Notes: generated from the sequence alone by a model not told the origin. DNA of 64,000 nt from Hymenobacter coccineus (GCF_001816125.1 NZ_MDZA01000312.1:1-64000); one strand, 5' to 3'. Positions 18,073-26,651 are shown, counted from the first letter of the stretch. Program-made: numbers and translations.

Positions 18073-18885
18073 TTAAGCCGCAGCTTTCTGGCCACCGTTC
18101 TCACGCTCATCGATGGCATTGCCGAGCTTGGCAATGGCCTGGATGGCCCGCTCCTCGTCCAAGCGGTTGATGTTGAGCAGCATCTTGGTCTTCTCCTGGC
18201 GGGTGATGACCGGGTGGTTCAGCAAGCGGATAATTTCCTCTTTGTGCGCCGCGGTGGCGTACTGCACTGGGGTAGGCGCGGGGGCTGCTTCGGCAGCAGC
18301 GGGGGCCTCAGTGGGCACCACCTGCATGGCGGGTGCGGGGGCGGCGGCGGCTACCGGGGCCAGCACTTGCGGCTGGGGGGCCGCTTGCGAAGCGTTGGTG
18401 TTGTAGTCCATTTCCTCGGCCGGGGTGGGCTCGTAGCCGGCGGCACGGATGATCCAGGCCAGGATGTTGCGGTAGGCTTTGCCGATGGCGCGGGTCTGGG
18501 CCATGCTCATGATGGCAAATTCCTGGTAGAATTTCTTGCCGCTCTCCTTGTTCGAGCACACCGCAAAGCCGGCGCCCACCGTCACGCCGTGGCGCAGGTC
18601 GTACAGCGTCACTTTGGCCTGGTACTTCATCTCCGTTTCGCTGCTCACGTTGATGACGTGCTCCACGATGGGCACGATGCCCAGGCGCGAGCCGGCGTAC
18701 TGCCAGCCCTCCACGTTCACGAACTCCTTACCCTGCACGTTGGTGGTGAGCTTGTTGTCCTTGATGAACTTAGCCAAGTCCTTGGCCAGGTCCAGTGTCT
18801 CGTCGGAGCGCGCAATATCAAAGCTCTCGGCTTTCACCTTCTTGAGCGGTGTTTCCTTGGTGGTCTTGGTGGCGTCGGTGGTCAT
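18073..18885 (-). CDS. Hypothetical protein, 270 aa, unknown function
   Basis: Not confidently recognised. The N-terminal ~170 residues look like a compact domain: a Lys-rich start, helix DLAKDLAKFIKDNKL, beta strands (WQYAGSRLGIVPIVEHV, YQAKVTLYDLRHGVTVGAGFAVCSN) and a helix with MAQTRAIGKAYRNILAWIIRAAGYEPTPAEEMDY. The phrase AQTRAxGKAxR is reminiscent of phage-type single-strand-annealing proteins and related uncharacterised families; that is only a suggestion. It is followed by an Ala/Pro-rich linker of about 60 residues and a helical C-terminus. ATG 18885 (MTTDATKTTKETP) is preferred; ATG 18915 would add ten residues that look like a leader. It stands alone, with a terminator downstream and a MITE upstream. 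Confidence 0.75.
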   Translation of the reverse strand: MTTDATKTTKETPLKKVKAESFDIARSDETLDLAKDLAKFIKDNKLTTNVQGKEFVNVEGWQYAGSRLGIVPIVEHVINVSSETEMKYQAKVTLYDLRHGVTVGAGFAVCSNKESGKKFYQEFAIMSMAQTRAIGKAYRNILAWIIRAAGYEPTPAEEMDYNTNASQAAPQPQVLAPVAAAAPAPAMQVVPTEAPAAAEAAPAPTPVQYATAAHKEEIIRLLNHPVITRQEKTKMLLNINRLDEERAIQAIAKLGNAIDERENGGQKAAA

Positions 18886-19134
18886 GGCGGTTGGGGTTAT
18901 GGGTCTTAAGTCCATTTTGGATTCAGATGTATAACCGACTCGTTACCCAAATCGTGCCAGAAAAGCCAGAATTTTTAGTAAATTTTGTTGCTGATTTTTA
19001 GCAACTTACAAACGATATAGATTTTGCTCTTGGCAAGGCTACAATCTAAATCAGTTAGCCAGCCCGATTCTTTAGCCAGCCAGCCTCTTTTACTACCACT
19101 GGGGCCCCAGGCATCGGCCCTGTTCTTTGGAAGC

Positions 19135-19254
19135 GGTGGATGGTCCGGCGACTTTTTCAGTCGTCGGGCCACTGTTACTAAAGCACAATGGCTTGGGGAT
19201 ATCGGTCTTTAGCAAGAGTGGCCCGACGACTGAAAAAGTCGCCGGACCACCCCC
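19135..19254. mobile_element. MITE-like element, copy 2 of 3
   Basis: About 120 bp with very long arms: 19141-19172 and 19218-19249 are perfectly complementary over 32 bp (TGGTCCGGCGACTTTTTCAG ... ). The right arm closely matches that of the 44.05-kb copy. No coding capacity. Located between the unknown gene starting at 18885 and the ABC ATPase ending at 19390. Confidence 0.82.
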
Positions 19255-19389
19255 GTTGTAGCTTATTGCCTAAACGCAGCGAAGTATCTCCCCTGCGCAA
19301 GTAAATAATTACTGTTGCGGGAGAAATGCTTCGCAGTATAGTGGGCACGACACCCTTATAAACCGCTTGGAAACCCCGGCCCGGGCCCC

Positions 19390-20046
19390 TTACTCCTCCA
19401 ATACGTAGCCGTCGCGCATCACGATTTTGCGGTCAGCCATTTCGGCCAACTGGTCGTTGTGCGTCACGATGACGAAGGTTTGTTCAAGCTCCTTGCGCAG
19501 CAGAAAGAAAATCTGGTGAAGCTCCTGGGCGTTCTTCGTGTCGAGGTTGCCGCTGGGCTCGTCGGCGAAAATGATTTCGGGCGAGTTGATGAGGGCCCGG
19601 GCCACCGACACGCGCTGCTGCTCGCCGCCGCTCATCTCGCTGGGCTTGTGCTCGGCGCGGTGCTCCAGGTTCATCATGGCGAGCAATTCGCGGGCCCGCA
19701 CGCGCACTTCCTTCTCCGAGCGCCCGGCCAAGTAGGCGGGCAGGCACACGTTTTCGAGGGCTGTGAACTCAGGCAACAGATTGTGGAACTGGAAGATGAA
19801 CCCGATGTGGCGGTTGCGGAAGCGCGCCAGGTCGTTGCGCCCCAGGCTGCTCACCGAGGCCCCGTCGAAGAGCACCTCGCCCGCGTCGGGGTTATCGAGC
19901 GTGCCCAGGATGTGCAGCAGCGTGCTCTTGCCGGCCCCCGACGAGCCCACGATGCTCACGATTTCCGACTTCTCGATGGTGAGGTTGATGCCTTTGAGGA
20001 CTTCCAGCGACTGGTAGCTTTTGCGGACGTTGATGGCTTGGAGCAA
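19390..20046 (-). CDS. ABC transporter ATP-binding protein, LolD/MacB type
   Basis: 218 aa ATPase. Walker [11 protein letters not shown]-loop [18 protein letters not shown], signature MSGGEQQRV, Walker [13 protein letters not shown] and the switch His in VIVTHNDQ are all present. The [10 protein letters not shown] and DEPSGNLD motifs place it in the LolD/MacB/FtsE group, whose members drive lipoprotein release or peptide export with FtsX-like permeases. I choose TTG 20046 (reading [19 protein letters not shown]), because the longer frame adds non-family Pro/Arg-rich residues and a promoter-like TACCTTTG box lies upstream of this TTG. No permease gene is next to it, so its partner is encoded elsewhere. 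Family is firm, substrate inferred. Confidence 0.9.
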   Translation of the reverse strand: MLQAINVRKSYQSLEVLKGINLTIEKSEIVSIVGSSGAGKSTLLHILGTLDNPDAGEVLFDGASVSSLGRNDLARFRNRHIGFIFQFHNLLPEFTALENVCLPAYLAGRSEKEVRVRARELLAMMNLEHRAEHKPSEMSGGEQQRVSVARALINSPEIIFADEPSGNLDTKNAQELHQIFFLLRKELEQTFVIVTHNDQLAEMADRKIVMRDGYVLEE

Positions 20047-20072
20047 AACGAGGAGCGGTAACGGGTGCGAAA

Positions 20073-20080
20073 CAAAGGTA
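20073..20080 (-). promoter_or_regulatory. Possible -7 box TACCTTTG before the ABC ATPase
   Basis: On the minus strand TACCTTTG matches TAnnTTTG and lies 26 bases before the proposed TTG start, supporting that start over any upstream one. No clear TTTG at the -33 position. Confidence 0.4.
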
Positions 20081-20306
20081 GCCGGCGCGGGACATGGGCC
20101 GGCCGGGTGCGGCCTGCCTAATACTACTGGTCTTATACTGTTAAATTGAGATACTGTTGAAGAGCGCCGCCACCGCGCCGCTGGCGTAGGGCCCCGGGCG
20201 GGCCGAGAGGGCCCCGCGCTCCCTGGGGCCCTACCCAAATTTTGCCTACCACCTTGCGGCCGCGCACCGTACCTTCGCCGCAGTCAAACCAACCCGACCT
20301 CCCCGC

Positions 20307-21503
20307 ATGAACATCCACGAGTATCAGGGCAAAGAAATTCTGAAGAAGTACGGCGTCCGCGTCCAGGAAGGCATCACGGCCGACACCGCCGAGGAAGCCG
20401 TAGCCGCCGCCGAGAAGCTGACCGCCGACACCGGCACCAGCTGGTACGTCATCAAGGCGCAAATCCACGCCGGGGGCCGGGGCAAAGGGGGCGGCGTGAA
20501 GCTGGCCAAAAACCTCGACCAAGTGAAAGAAGTGGCCGGCAACATCCTCGGCATGCAGCTCATCACCAAGCAAACGGGCCCCGAGGGCCGCAAGGTGCAC
20601 AAAGTGCTCATCGCCCAGGACGTGTACTACCCCGGCGAAAGCCCTACCAAGGAGTTCTACATCAGCGTACTGCTGGACCGCAACACCGGCAAGAACGTCA
20701 TCATCTACACCACCGAGGGCGGCATGGACATCGAGGAGGTGGCCGAGTCGCACCCCGAGAAAATCCTCAAGGAATTCATCGACCCCGCCATCGGCCTGCA
20801 AGGCTTTCAGGCCCGCAAAATCGCCTTCGGCCTCGGCCTGACCGGCGAGGCGAACAAGGAGATGGTGAAGTTCGTGACGGCGCTTTACAAGGCCTACGAC
20901 GAAACCGATTCGTCGATGTTTGAGATTAACCCGGTGCTGAAAACGTCGGACAATAAAATCCTGGCCGTGGACGCCAAGGTGACGCTCGACGAGAACGCCC
21001 TGTACCGCCACAAGGATTTTGTGGCCCTGCGCGACCTCAACGAGGAAGACCCGTTGGAAGTAGAAGCCTCGGCTTCGAACCTGAACTACGTGAAGCTCGA
21101 CGGCAACGTGGGCTGCATGGTGAACGGCGCCGGCCTGGCCATGGCCACCATGGACATCATCAAGCTGAGCGGCGGCGAGCCGGCCAACTTCCTCGACGTC
21201 GGGGGTGGAGCCAATGCCCAGACGGTGGAAGCTGGCTTCCGCATCATCCTGAAGGACCCGAACGTGAAGGCGATTCTCATCAACATCTTCGGCGGCATCG
21301 TGCGCTGCGACCGGGTGGCCAACGGCGTGGTGGAAGCCTACAAGAAAATTGGCGACATCCGCGTGCCCATCATCGTGCGCCTGCAGGGCACCAACGCCGA
21401 GGAAGGCGCCCGCATCATCGACGAGAGCGGCCTGCAAGTGAAGTCGGCCACGCTACTGAAAGACGCCGCTGCCCGCGTGAAAGAAGTACTGGCCGAAGCG
21501 TAG
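20307..21503 (+). CDS. sucC: Succinate--CoA ligase, ADP-forming, beta subunit
   Basis: 398 aa, the usual length. It catalyses succinyl-CoA + ADP + Pi to succinate + ATP + CoA together with the alpha subunit. The N-terminal ATP-grasp domain begins [17 protein letters not shown] and holds [19 protein letters not shown]; the C-terminal CoA-ligase domain has [35 protein letters not shown] and [11 protein letters not shown] with the nucleotide-binding segment. sucD is not adjacent, which is common in this group. Preceded by a TACCTTCG box at 20270-20277 and followed by a clear terminator, so it is probably transcribed alone. Links with acn and sdhCA elsewhere in the window as TCA-cycle enzymes. 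Confidence 0.97.
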   Translation: MNIHEYQGKEILKKYGVRVQEGITADTAEEAVAAAEKLTADTGTSWYVIKAQIHAGGRGKGGGVKLAKNLDQVKEVAGNILGMQLITKQTGPEGRKVHKVLIAQDVYYPGESPTKEFYISVLLDRNTGKNVIIYTTEGGMDIEEVAESHPEKILKEFIDPAIGLQGFQARKIAFGLGLTGEANKEMVKFVTALYKAYDETDSSMFEINPVLKTSDNKILAVDAKVTLDENALYRHKDFVALRDLNEEDPLEVEASASNLNYVKLDGNVGCMVNGAGLAMATMDIIKLSGGEPANFLDVGGGANAQTVEAGFRIILKDPNVKAILINIFGGIVRCDRVANGVVEAYKKIGDIRVPIIVRLQGTNAEEGARIIDESGLQVKSATLLKDAAARVKEVLAEA

Positions 21504-21527
21504 CCCTCTTCGTAGCAAGTGTTTTTA

Positions 21528-21560
21528 AAAGCCCGTCTGGTAACCCAGGCGGGCTTTTTG
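21528..21560 (+). terminator. Rho-independent terminator after sucC
   Basis: AAAGCCCGTCTGG and CCCAGGCGGGCTTT with a TAA loop (one G-T pair), followed by TTT. It starts 25 bases after the sucC stop. Confidence 0.85.
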
Positions 21561-21582
21561 GGTTATAAGTGGATTAAAAGGC

Positions 21583-21702
21583 CATCATGCTAAATCGTCT
21601 GTCATGCTGAGCCTGCGAAGCATCTTTTCACCGCTGAACAAGTCGTTTCAACGTAAAAAGATGTTTCGCAGGCTCAGCATGACAGACGATTTAGCATGAT
21701 GG
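21583..21702. repeat. 38-bp perfect inverted repeat (CCATCATGCTAAATCGTCTG)
   Basis: Arms 21583-21620 and 21665-21702 are perfectly complementary over 38 bp and pairing continues after one mismatch (CATCTTTT/AAAAGATG). It belongs to the TGTCATGCTGAGCCTGCGAAGCAT class of hairpins, also seen partly at 31.2 kb. It lies just upstream of the aldo/keto reductase leader. Confidence 0.85.
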
Positions 21703-21752
21703 TCTCGTGTCCCGTTATACCCTCTCACTCTCCCCCACTTCTACCCTACCCT

Positions 21753-22733
21753 ATGGAATTCACCCGCTTGGGAAACACTGGTTTACAGGTTTCCAAAATT
21801 TGCCTCGGCACCATGACCTACGGCACGCCCACCGAGCGCTGGCCCTGGGCCCTGGAGGAAGAAGCTAGCCGCCCGTTCATTCAGAAGGCGCTGGAGCTGG
21901 GCATCAACTTCTTCGACACGGCCGATGTGTACAGCAACGGCGCCAGCGAGGAAGTGGTGGGCCGGGCCCTGCGCGACTTCGCCCAGCGCGACGAGGTGGT
22001 GCTGGCCACCAAAGTGTTCAACGCCATGGGCCCGGGGCCCAACGACCAGGGCCTCTCGCGCAAGCACATCATGCAGGCCATCGACGCCAGCCTGAAGCGC
22101 CTGGGCACGGACTACGTGGACCTCTACCAGATTCACCGCTGGGACTATAACACGCCCATCGAGGAGACGCTGGAGGCGCTGCACGACGTGGTGAAGGCCG
22201 GCAAGGCGCGCTACATCGGGGCCTCGTCGATGTACAGCTGGCAGTTTGCCCAGGCCCTGTACCTGGCCGATAAGCACAACTGGACGCGCTTCGTGAGCAT
22301 GCAGCCGCACTACAACCTGGTGTACCGCGAGGAGGAGCGCGAGATGCTGCCGCTCTGCCAGGACCAGAAAATCGGGGTTATTCCGTGGTCGCCGCTGGCG
22401 CGGGGGCTGCTCACGGGCGGCCGCGGCAAGGCCCGCAACGAAACCGAGCGCGCCAAAACCGACGCCTTCGGCAAAAGCCTCTACGGCCGCGACGATGACT
22501 TTGCGGTAGCCGACCGCGTGACGGAAATTGCCGAGCAACGCGGCCTGCCCAACGCCCAAATTGCCCTGGCCTGGGTGCTGGCCAACCCCGCCATCACGGC
22601 GCCCATTGTGGGAGCCAGCAAGCCCGGACACCTCGAAGACGCCGTGGCCGCGGTGGACGTGAAGCTGAGCGATGACGAGATAAAAAGCCTGGAGGCCCCC
22701 TACCAGCCGCACCCAGTGCTGGGCTTTAGCTAA
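21753..22733 (+). CDS. Aldo/keto reductase
   Basis: 326 aa NADPH-dependent oxidoreductase of the (beta/alpha)8 barrel AKR type. Family motifs: GxNTGLQVSKICLGTMTYG at the start, catalytic Asp/Tyr in FFDTADVYSNG, the catalytic Lys in VLATKVFNAMGPGPND, the His in YVDLYQIHRWD and the cofactor-binding IPWSPLARGLLTGG and PIVGASKPGHLEDAV. Closest in style to the general stress/YdhF- or Tas-like group. ATG 21753 starts the normal MEFTRLGNTG N-terminus; the upstream frame runs into the inverted repeat. Substrate unknown; carbonyl detoxification is a reasonable guess. Confidence 0.93.
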   Translation: MEFTRLGNTGLQVSKICLGTMTYGTPTERWPWALEEEASRPFIQKALELGINFFDTADVYSNGASEEVVGRALRDFAQRDEVVLATKVFNAMGPGPNDQGLSRKHIMQAIDASLKRLGTDYVDLYQIHRWDYNTPIEETLEALHDVVKAGKARYIGASSMYSWQFAQALYLADKHNWTRFVSMQPHYNLVYREEEREMLPLCQDQKIGVIPWSPLARGLLTGGRGKARNETERAKTDAFGKSLYGRDDDFAVADRVTEIAEQRGLPNAQIALAWVLANPAITAPIVGASKPGHLEDAVAAVDVKLSDDEIKSLEAPYQPHPVLGFS

Positions 22734-22739
22734 GGTTCA

Positions 22740-22852
22740 TAGCTTGGACGCTGCGAGTCCGAGCGTGAGCGTAGCGAGCAGGCGGAACCGGACGATTCCA
22801 TACGCTAGATGCTCGCTGTGCTCGCGCTCGGACTACACAGTCCAAGCTACAG
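22740..22852. repeat. TAGCTTGGACGCTGCGAGTCCGAG-type inverted repeat
   Basis: TAGCTTGGAC...GAGTCCGAGCG pairs with CGCTCGGACTAC...GTCCAAGCTA near the right end, with a GCGTAGCGAGC / GCTCGCTGTGC segment inside. The layout parallels the 8766-8992 cluster (TAGCGCGGAC / GTCCGCGCTA), but the sequence is diverged. Confidence 0.7.
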
Positions 22853-22862
22853 GCCAAAACGC

Positions 22863-22899
22863 AAAAAGGCCCGCCTGAATGTTCAGGCGGGCCTTTTTT
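22863..22899. terminator. Bidirectional terminator
   Basis: AAAAAGGCCCGCCTGAA and TTCAGGCGGGCCTTTTT form a perfect 17-bp stem with a 2-nt TG centre between convergent genes (aldo/keto reductase and Ohr). Confidence 0.9.
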
Positions 22900-22912
22900 A
22901 TATCTAAGTTAC

Positions 22913-23404
22913 TTAAGCAGCTACGCCGCCTTTTTCGGCTACGCCGGCGTTTTCCTCCGGGGCCACGGGAATGGTTTCGCCCTGCACTTTCAGCTCCACT
23001 TCCATGTTGCCGCGGGTACCCACCGAGTACGGGCAGATTTTGTGGGCCTGGCGCACCATATCGATGGTTTTGTCGCGGTCAAAGGCTTTCAGGTCGATGT
23101 CGAGCACGGCCGACAGGCCGTAGCCTTCGCCTTCCTGGAACAGGGTGACGCCGCACTTCACTTCGGTGGCGGGGTCGAGCTTGTCGCCGGCGCGCTGGGC
23201 GATGACGAGCAGGGCCTGCTGGAAACACGAAGCGTAGCCAGCGGCGAACAGTTCTTCGGGGTTGGTGGCGCCTTTTTTGCCGCCTAGCCCTTCGGGCACC
23301 GACATTTCGAGGTCAACGACGCCAGTGGCGGAACGGACGTGGCCGCTGCGGCCGCCCACAGCCGTTGCGTCGGCCGTGTAAAGATTCTTTTTGGTGGATT
23401 CCAT
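22913..23404 (-). CDS. ohr: Organic hydroperoxide resistance protein, Ohr/OsmC family
   Basis: 163 aa thiol peroxidase that reduces organic hydroperoxides in the cytoplasm. Ohr features: N-terminal LYTADATAVGGRSGHVRS, GKKGATNPEELFAAGYASCFQQAL with the peroxidatic Cys, and HKICPYSVGTRGNMEV with the resolving Cys. The C-terminus carries an extra tail (PVAPEENAGVAEKGGVAA) rich in Ala, Glu and Gly beyond the usual end. ATG 23404 (MESTKKNLYTADA) is the standard start; the longer frame reads the tRNA promoter area. No OhrR-type regulator is adjacent. Confidence 0.93.
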   Translation of the reverse strand: MESTKKNLYTADATAVGGRSGHVRSATGVVDLEMSVPEGLGGKKGATNPEELFAAGYASCFQQALLVIAQRAGDKLDPATEVKCGVTLFQEGEGYGLSAVLDIDLKAFDRDKTIDMVRQAHKICPYSVGTRGNMEVELKVQGETIPVAPEENAGVAEKGGVAA

Positions 23405-23507
23405 GGGAGATTGAGAATTGAGGCAGTTTACCGGGTAGTTAACTGCCTTTTGCCACTTAGGGTTGTGGCAGAATTTTGGGGCCCCGGACGCCAATTTGCC
23501 CGCGCCA

Positions 23508-23539
23508 TTTGGCAGCCGGGGGTTTTGCGGCTACTTTTG
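23508..23539 (+). promoter_or_regulatory. Bacteroidota-type promoter of tRNA-Arg
   Basis: TTTG at 23508-23511, a 20-nt spacer and TACTTTTG at 23532-23539 match the TTTG-N19-21-TAnnTTTG consensus exactly. Transcription would start near 23546, about 11 bases before the tRNA. Confidence 0.8.
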
Positions 23540-23556
23540 CAGTCCTATCCTGACTT

Positions 23557-23628
23557 GGTCGCGTCGTACAACGGATAGTATGAGAGTTTCCGAAGCTCTT
23601 GATCTAGGTTCGATTCCTAGCGCGACCA
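23557..23628 (+). tRNA. tRNA-Arg (anticodon CCG)
   Basis: A full cloverleaf can be drawn: acceptor GGTCGCG/CGCGACC, D stem GTAC/GTAT with GG in the loop, anticodon stem AGAGT/GCTCT with loop TTCCGAA (anticodon CCG, reading CGG), variable TGAT, T arm CTAGG-TTCGATT-CCTAG, and discriminator A. CCA is not encoded. At 72 nt it is compact. A perfect promoter lies upstream and a terminator downstream, so it is a single-gene transcript. Confidence 0.93.
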
Positions 23629-23646
23629 CTTTTCCTCATCAGCAGT

Positions 23647-23683
23647 CCGCCCACCGCCTCTTCAGGCCGTGGGCGGTTTTGTT
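23647..23683 (+). terminator. Terminator after tRNA-Arg
   Basis: CCGCCCAC and GTGGGCGG form an 8-bp stem (further pairing inside), followed by TTTTG. It starts 18 bases after the tRNA. Confidence 0.8.
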
Positions 23684-23921
23684 TGGGGCCCTTGCCCTCA
23701 AGCCATTGCCTGCGCTGCGGACGCGGCGGGTACTGGCCTTGCTGGCTTGCCGTTGCCCGGGCTAGTAGGCGCGTGCTACCCAGCAGTAGCGTCCAAATCA
23801 ATAGTTTTCCGTATCCAAGACCCTAAGAGATTAAAAGTTAGCGGCGTGGTCTGGTAACGCACCGCGCTGGCTTTACGTAAAATAGCTTCCTCCTTCACCA
23901 CTGCCCTTTCCGTCGACTACC

Positions 23922-24230
23922 ATGACCAAGACAATTTTAACCGCCTTTATTGCTGCTGTTATGCTTGGTGCTGCGGCACAAGCGCAAACCACTCCAGCCG
24001 GTACCGTTACCGCAGGCAACCGCACGGCCGGCGCCGCAGCCAAGTCCGCTGGCTCGGCCAGCAAAAGCAGCCAGGGCAACTCTGGCAACACGGCGCCCAA
24101 CCGGTCCAGCACTGCTGGTAGCTCTACCGTCGGAACCTCAAACAACCCAGTAGATGCGACCGGCAAACCAGTTGGCGCAACCCAATCGGGCAACACCAGC
24201 ACCGGCAAAGCTCCAAAACCTAAAAATTAG
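23922..24230 (+). CDS. Small secreted low-complexity protein, 102 aa
   Basis: Signal peptide MTKTILTAFIAAVMLGAAAQA followed by a mature part of about 80 residues made almost only of Ser, Thr, Ala, Gly, Asn, Pro and Lys, ending KAPKPKN. It is predicted to be disordered, with no Cys and no domain. Function unknown; the composition suits a secreted or periplasmic linker-like or matrix protein. ATG 23922 is the only sensible start. GC is slightly below its neighbours. The 23684-23921 stretch upstream has no gene I can support. Confidence 0.75.
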   Translation: MTKTILTAFIAAVMLGAAAQAQTTPAGTVTAGNRTAGAAAKSAGSASKSSQGNSGNTAPNRSSTAGSSTVGTSNNPVDATGKPVGATQSGNTSTGKAPKPKN

Positions 24231-24244
24231 TGTTTCTACTAAGC

Positions 24245-24279
24245 AGCGTTTGGTGCGGCCTTTCCAATGCACCAAACGC
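24245..24279. repeat. GCGTTTGGTGC hairpin
   Basis: GCGTTTGGTGC and GCACCAAACGC form a perfect 11-bp stem with a 12-nt loop, just after the small secreted protein gene. No T-run follows directly. Confidence 0.6.
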
Positions 24280-24291
24280 ATAAAGTATTTT

Positions 24292-24323
24292 GAAAGCCTC
24301 ACGCACCACCGTGGGGCTTTTTT
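24292..24323 (+). terminator. Terminator after the small secreted protein gene
   Basis: AAGCCTCACG and CGTGGGGCTT pair with one G-T pair, loop CACCAC, followed by a T-run. A likely rho-independent terminator. Confidence 0.7.
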
Positions 24324-24675
24324 GTGCCCCAACAGCGGCTCCGCACACCGATAGGCCCACCGAATTCGGCCTATGAAACCACCATCGGGCAGCCGGCTTT
24401 TTTAGCAAAGCGCCTTGGTGCGGGCAAAGAATAGGCAGCGTAGGGCACTGCGGTGGATGGTGGGGGCTTTGGGCTGAATGGCTATGATGGCAACGGGTCA
24501 GTGGCTGCACGAGGCTGGGGCCCTAAATTAGCCAGCTACTGGCGGCGCGGAAGCTACGGCCTGGCTAGGCCACCGCGGTGGCAACCGCCCAGAGCAGCTC
24601 GCGGGCCAGCCAACGCGCGCCGTTGCACAGGGCCCCAACGGGGGCTGATGCCCAGGTTTTCCGCACCTTCGTGCT
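24324..24675. other. Intergenic, no gene seen
   Basis: About 350 bases of mixed composition upstream of the two-component pair. No frame has family-like content on either strand. A CACCTTCG box at about 24664 lies close to the kinase ATG and may be its -7 element. Confidence 0.5.
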
Positions 24676-25782
24676 ATGAGCCTGCCCACTGCGCCATTTG
24701 CCGCCCGCCTGCCCCGCTTGCCTAAGCTTGGCGCGGGCCCGGCGCGGCACGCCGTGCTGTTTCCGCGGCGCACGTATTTGCTGATTACGCTGGGCATCTC
24801 CATCGCTTTCGGCTTGCTGATATTGCCCGCCAGCACCCTCCAGCGCCCGCACACCACGGCCGCGGAAGCCTTGCTGCTGTTCATCAACCCCGTGTTGGTT
24901 TTTCAGGTCCAGTTCGAGTTCAACTACCTGCTGCGCTACCGCCGCCACCCGGTGCAGCGGTGGCTGCGCCGGCAGCCCGCGCGGCTGGCCTACTTGCTCC
25001 GGCTGGCCCTTACCGCCGTGGTGGTCAGCCTCTACAACGCGGGGCGCTACTACCTGGACGCGCGCCTGAACCTGCGCCTGAACGACAACCCGCTGGACGC
25101 CATCCTGGCGTGGTCGCAGGTGGCCACGGTGGTGGGCTTTTCCTTCCAGCTGGCCCTCGAGCTGGTAGAAAACAGCCGCTACCTGACCATTGAAAACGAA
25201 ATGCTGAAGCGTGAGCAGCTCCAGGCCCGCTACGAAAGCCTCAAGCAGCAGCTGAGCCCCCACTTCCTGTTCAACTCGCTCTCGACCCTGGGCGAGCTGA
25301 TCTACGACGAGCCGGACGCCGCGGCGCTTTTTGTGGAGGAAATGGCCCACGTGTACCGCTACCTCCTCCGGCACGGCGAGCAGGCAGCGGTACCGCTCCG
25401 CGACGAGCTGCTTTTTTTGCGCTCCTACGTTTACCTGCTGCGGATGCGCTTCGGCGAGGGCATTCAGTTGGAAATAGACCTGCCCGATGGCATCCGCGAC
25501 CGCCCGGTACCGCCGCTGGCGTTGCAACTGCTGCTGGAAAACGCCGTGAAACACAACGCCGTGAGCCACCGGCAGCCCCTGGTGGTGCGCATCGATTTTG
25601 TGGCCCCAGCCACGCTGCGGGTGCGTAACAATTGCTACCCCCGCCTCACGCCCGCGCCCGAAACCAGCAGCGGGGTGGGCCTGAGCAACCTCACCAACCG
25701 CGTGCGGCTCCTGCACCAGCAGCGCCTACTGGTGGAGCAAACCGACGGTGAGTTTCGCGTGTACCTTCCCCTACCGGCTTAA
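24676..25782 (+). CDS. LytS/YehU-type sensor histidine kinase
   Basis: 368 aa membrane histidine kinase. Four hydrophobic segments span about residues 30-155, with almost no periplasmic domain, so it probably senses within the membrane. Then comes the His_kinase domain with the phosphoacceptor in LSPHFLFNSLSTLGEL (His196) and a C-terminal HATPase with LLENAVKHNAVSH and a reduced G-box (GVGLSNLTNRVRLL). It is followed after 12 bases by a LytTR response regulator, the usual partner. Ligand unknown. ATG 24676 begins a Pro-rich cytoplasmic N-terminus. Confidence 0.93.
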   Translation: MSLPTAPFAARLPRLPKLGAGPARHAVLFPRRTYLLITLGISIAFGLLILPASTLQRPHTTAAEALLLFINPVLVFQVQFEFNYLLRYRRHPVQRWLRRQPARLAYLLRLALTAVVVSLYNAGRYYLDARLNLRLNDNPLDAILAWSQVATVVGFSFQLALELVENSRYLTIENEMLKREQLQARYESLKQQLSPHFLFNSLSTLGELIYDEPDAAALFVEEMAHVYRYLLRHGEQAAVPLRDELLFLRSYVYLLRMRFGEGIQLEIDLPDGIRDRPVPPLALQLLLENAVKHNAVSHRQPLVVRIDFVAPATLRVRNNCYPRLTPAPETSSGVGLSNLTNRVRLLHQQRLLVEQTDGEFRVYLPLPA

Positions 25783-25794
25783 TTTTTTTGCGCA

Positions 25795-26595
25795 TTGAAC
25801 ATCCTGATCGTTGAAGACGAAATCCGCCCGGCCCGGTCCCTCGAGCGCCTGCTGCAAGAAGTGCGGCCCGAAGCGCAGGTAGTGGGCCGCCTGGAGTTCG
25901 TGGCCGATACCGTGGCCTGGCTGCAAGCGCACCCCGCCCCCGACCTAATTTTCATGGACATTCACCTGTCCGACGGCAGCAGCTTCGAGGTGTTCCAGCA
26001 AGTGGCCGTCACGTGCCCCGTCATTTTCGTTACCGCCTACGACGAGCACGCCCTCGAAGCATTCCAGGTCAACGGCATCGACTACCTGCTCAAGCCCATC
26101 ACCCGGGACAGCCTCCAGCACGGGTTCCAGAAGTTTGACGCCCTGGAGCGGTACTACGCCGGCGCCACAGCCCCCGCGCCCGCCGCCGCGGGGGCCCTGC
26201 CCCACCTGCCCGAGCTGCTGCGCATGATGCAGCAGCTCAGTGGGACCCCGGCGTACAAAACGAGCTGGCTGATTCCCTACAAAACCAAGCTGCTGCCCAT
26301 TGCGGTGCACGACATGGCGCACTTCGTCATTCACCACAGCCTCGTGAGCCTCACCACCCTGGACGGGCAGCAGTACACCCTGGACAGCTCCCTCGACGAG
26401 CTGGAAGCACAGCTCGACCCCCAGCAGTTTTTCCGCGTCAACCGGCAGGCGCTGCTGGCCCGCCCCAGCATTGTGGCGCTGGAGCCCTACTACAACGGCC
26501 GCATGCTGGTGCACTTGCAGCCGCCCGCCACTGAGGCCGTCATCGTGCCGAAGCCACGCGTGGCTGAGCTGCGCAAGTGGCTGAGCGGCGGCTAG
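25795..26595 (+). CDS. LytTR family response regulator
   Basis: 266 aa transcription regulator partnered with the kinase just upstream. The receiver domain (MNILIVEDEIRPARS) has the phosphoacceptor Asp55 in LIFMDIHLSDG, Thr in VTAYDEHALEAF and Lys in LLKPITRDSL. A Pro/Ala linker of about 20 residues leads to a C-terminal LytTR DNA-binding domain (KTKLLPIAVHDMAHFVIH ... FFRVNRQALLARPSIVALEPYYNGRMLVHL). The start is an unusual TTG at 25795, needed to give the standard receiver N-terminus; the 12-base gap to the kinase stop fits an operon. A terminator follows. Targets unknown. Confidence 0.93.
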   Translation: MNILIVEDEIRPARSLERLLQEVRPEAQVVGRLEFVADTVAWLQAHPAPDLIFMDIHLSDGSSFEVFQQVAVTCPVIFVTAYDEHALEAFQVNGIDYLLKPITRDSLQHGFQKFDALERYYAGATAPAPAAAGALPHLPELLRMMQQLSGTPAYKTSWLIPYKTKLLPIAVHDMAHFVIHHSLVSLTTLDGQQYTLDSSLDELEAQLDPQQFFRVNRQALLARPSIVALEPYYNGRMLVHLQPPATEAVIVPKPRVAELRKWLSGG

Positions 26596-26651
26596 GGCAC
26601 CAGGGCAACGCGCCCCTTTTCCCAGGCCTAGCCGGGGCCCCCGCTGAAATC

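Noticed and set aside
20133..21437. 434-residue minus-strand frame over sucC
   Set aside because: Antisense of sucC, which matches its family throughout.
23557..23628. tRNA-Arg considered as an integration site
   Set aside because: I see no integrase gene and no repeated tRNA 3' end downstream.
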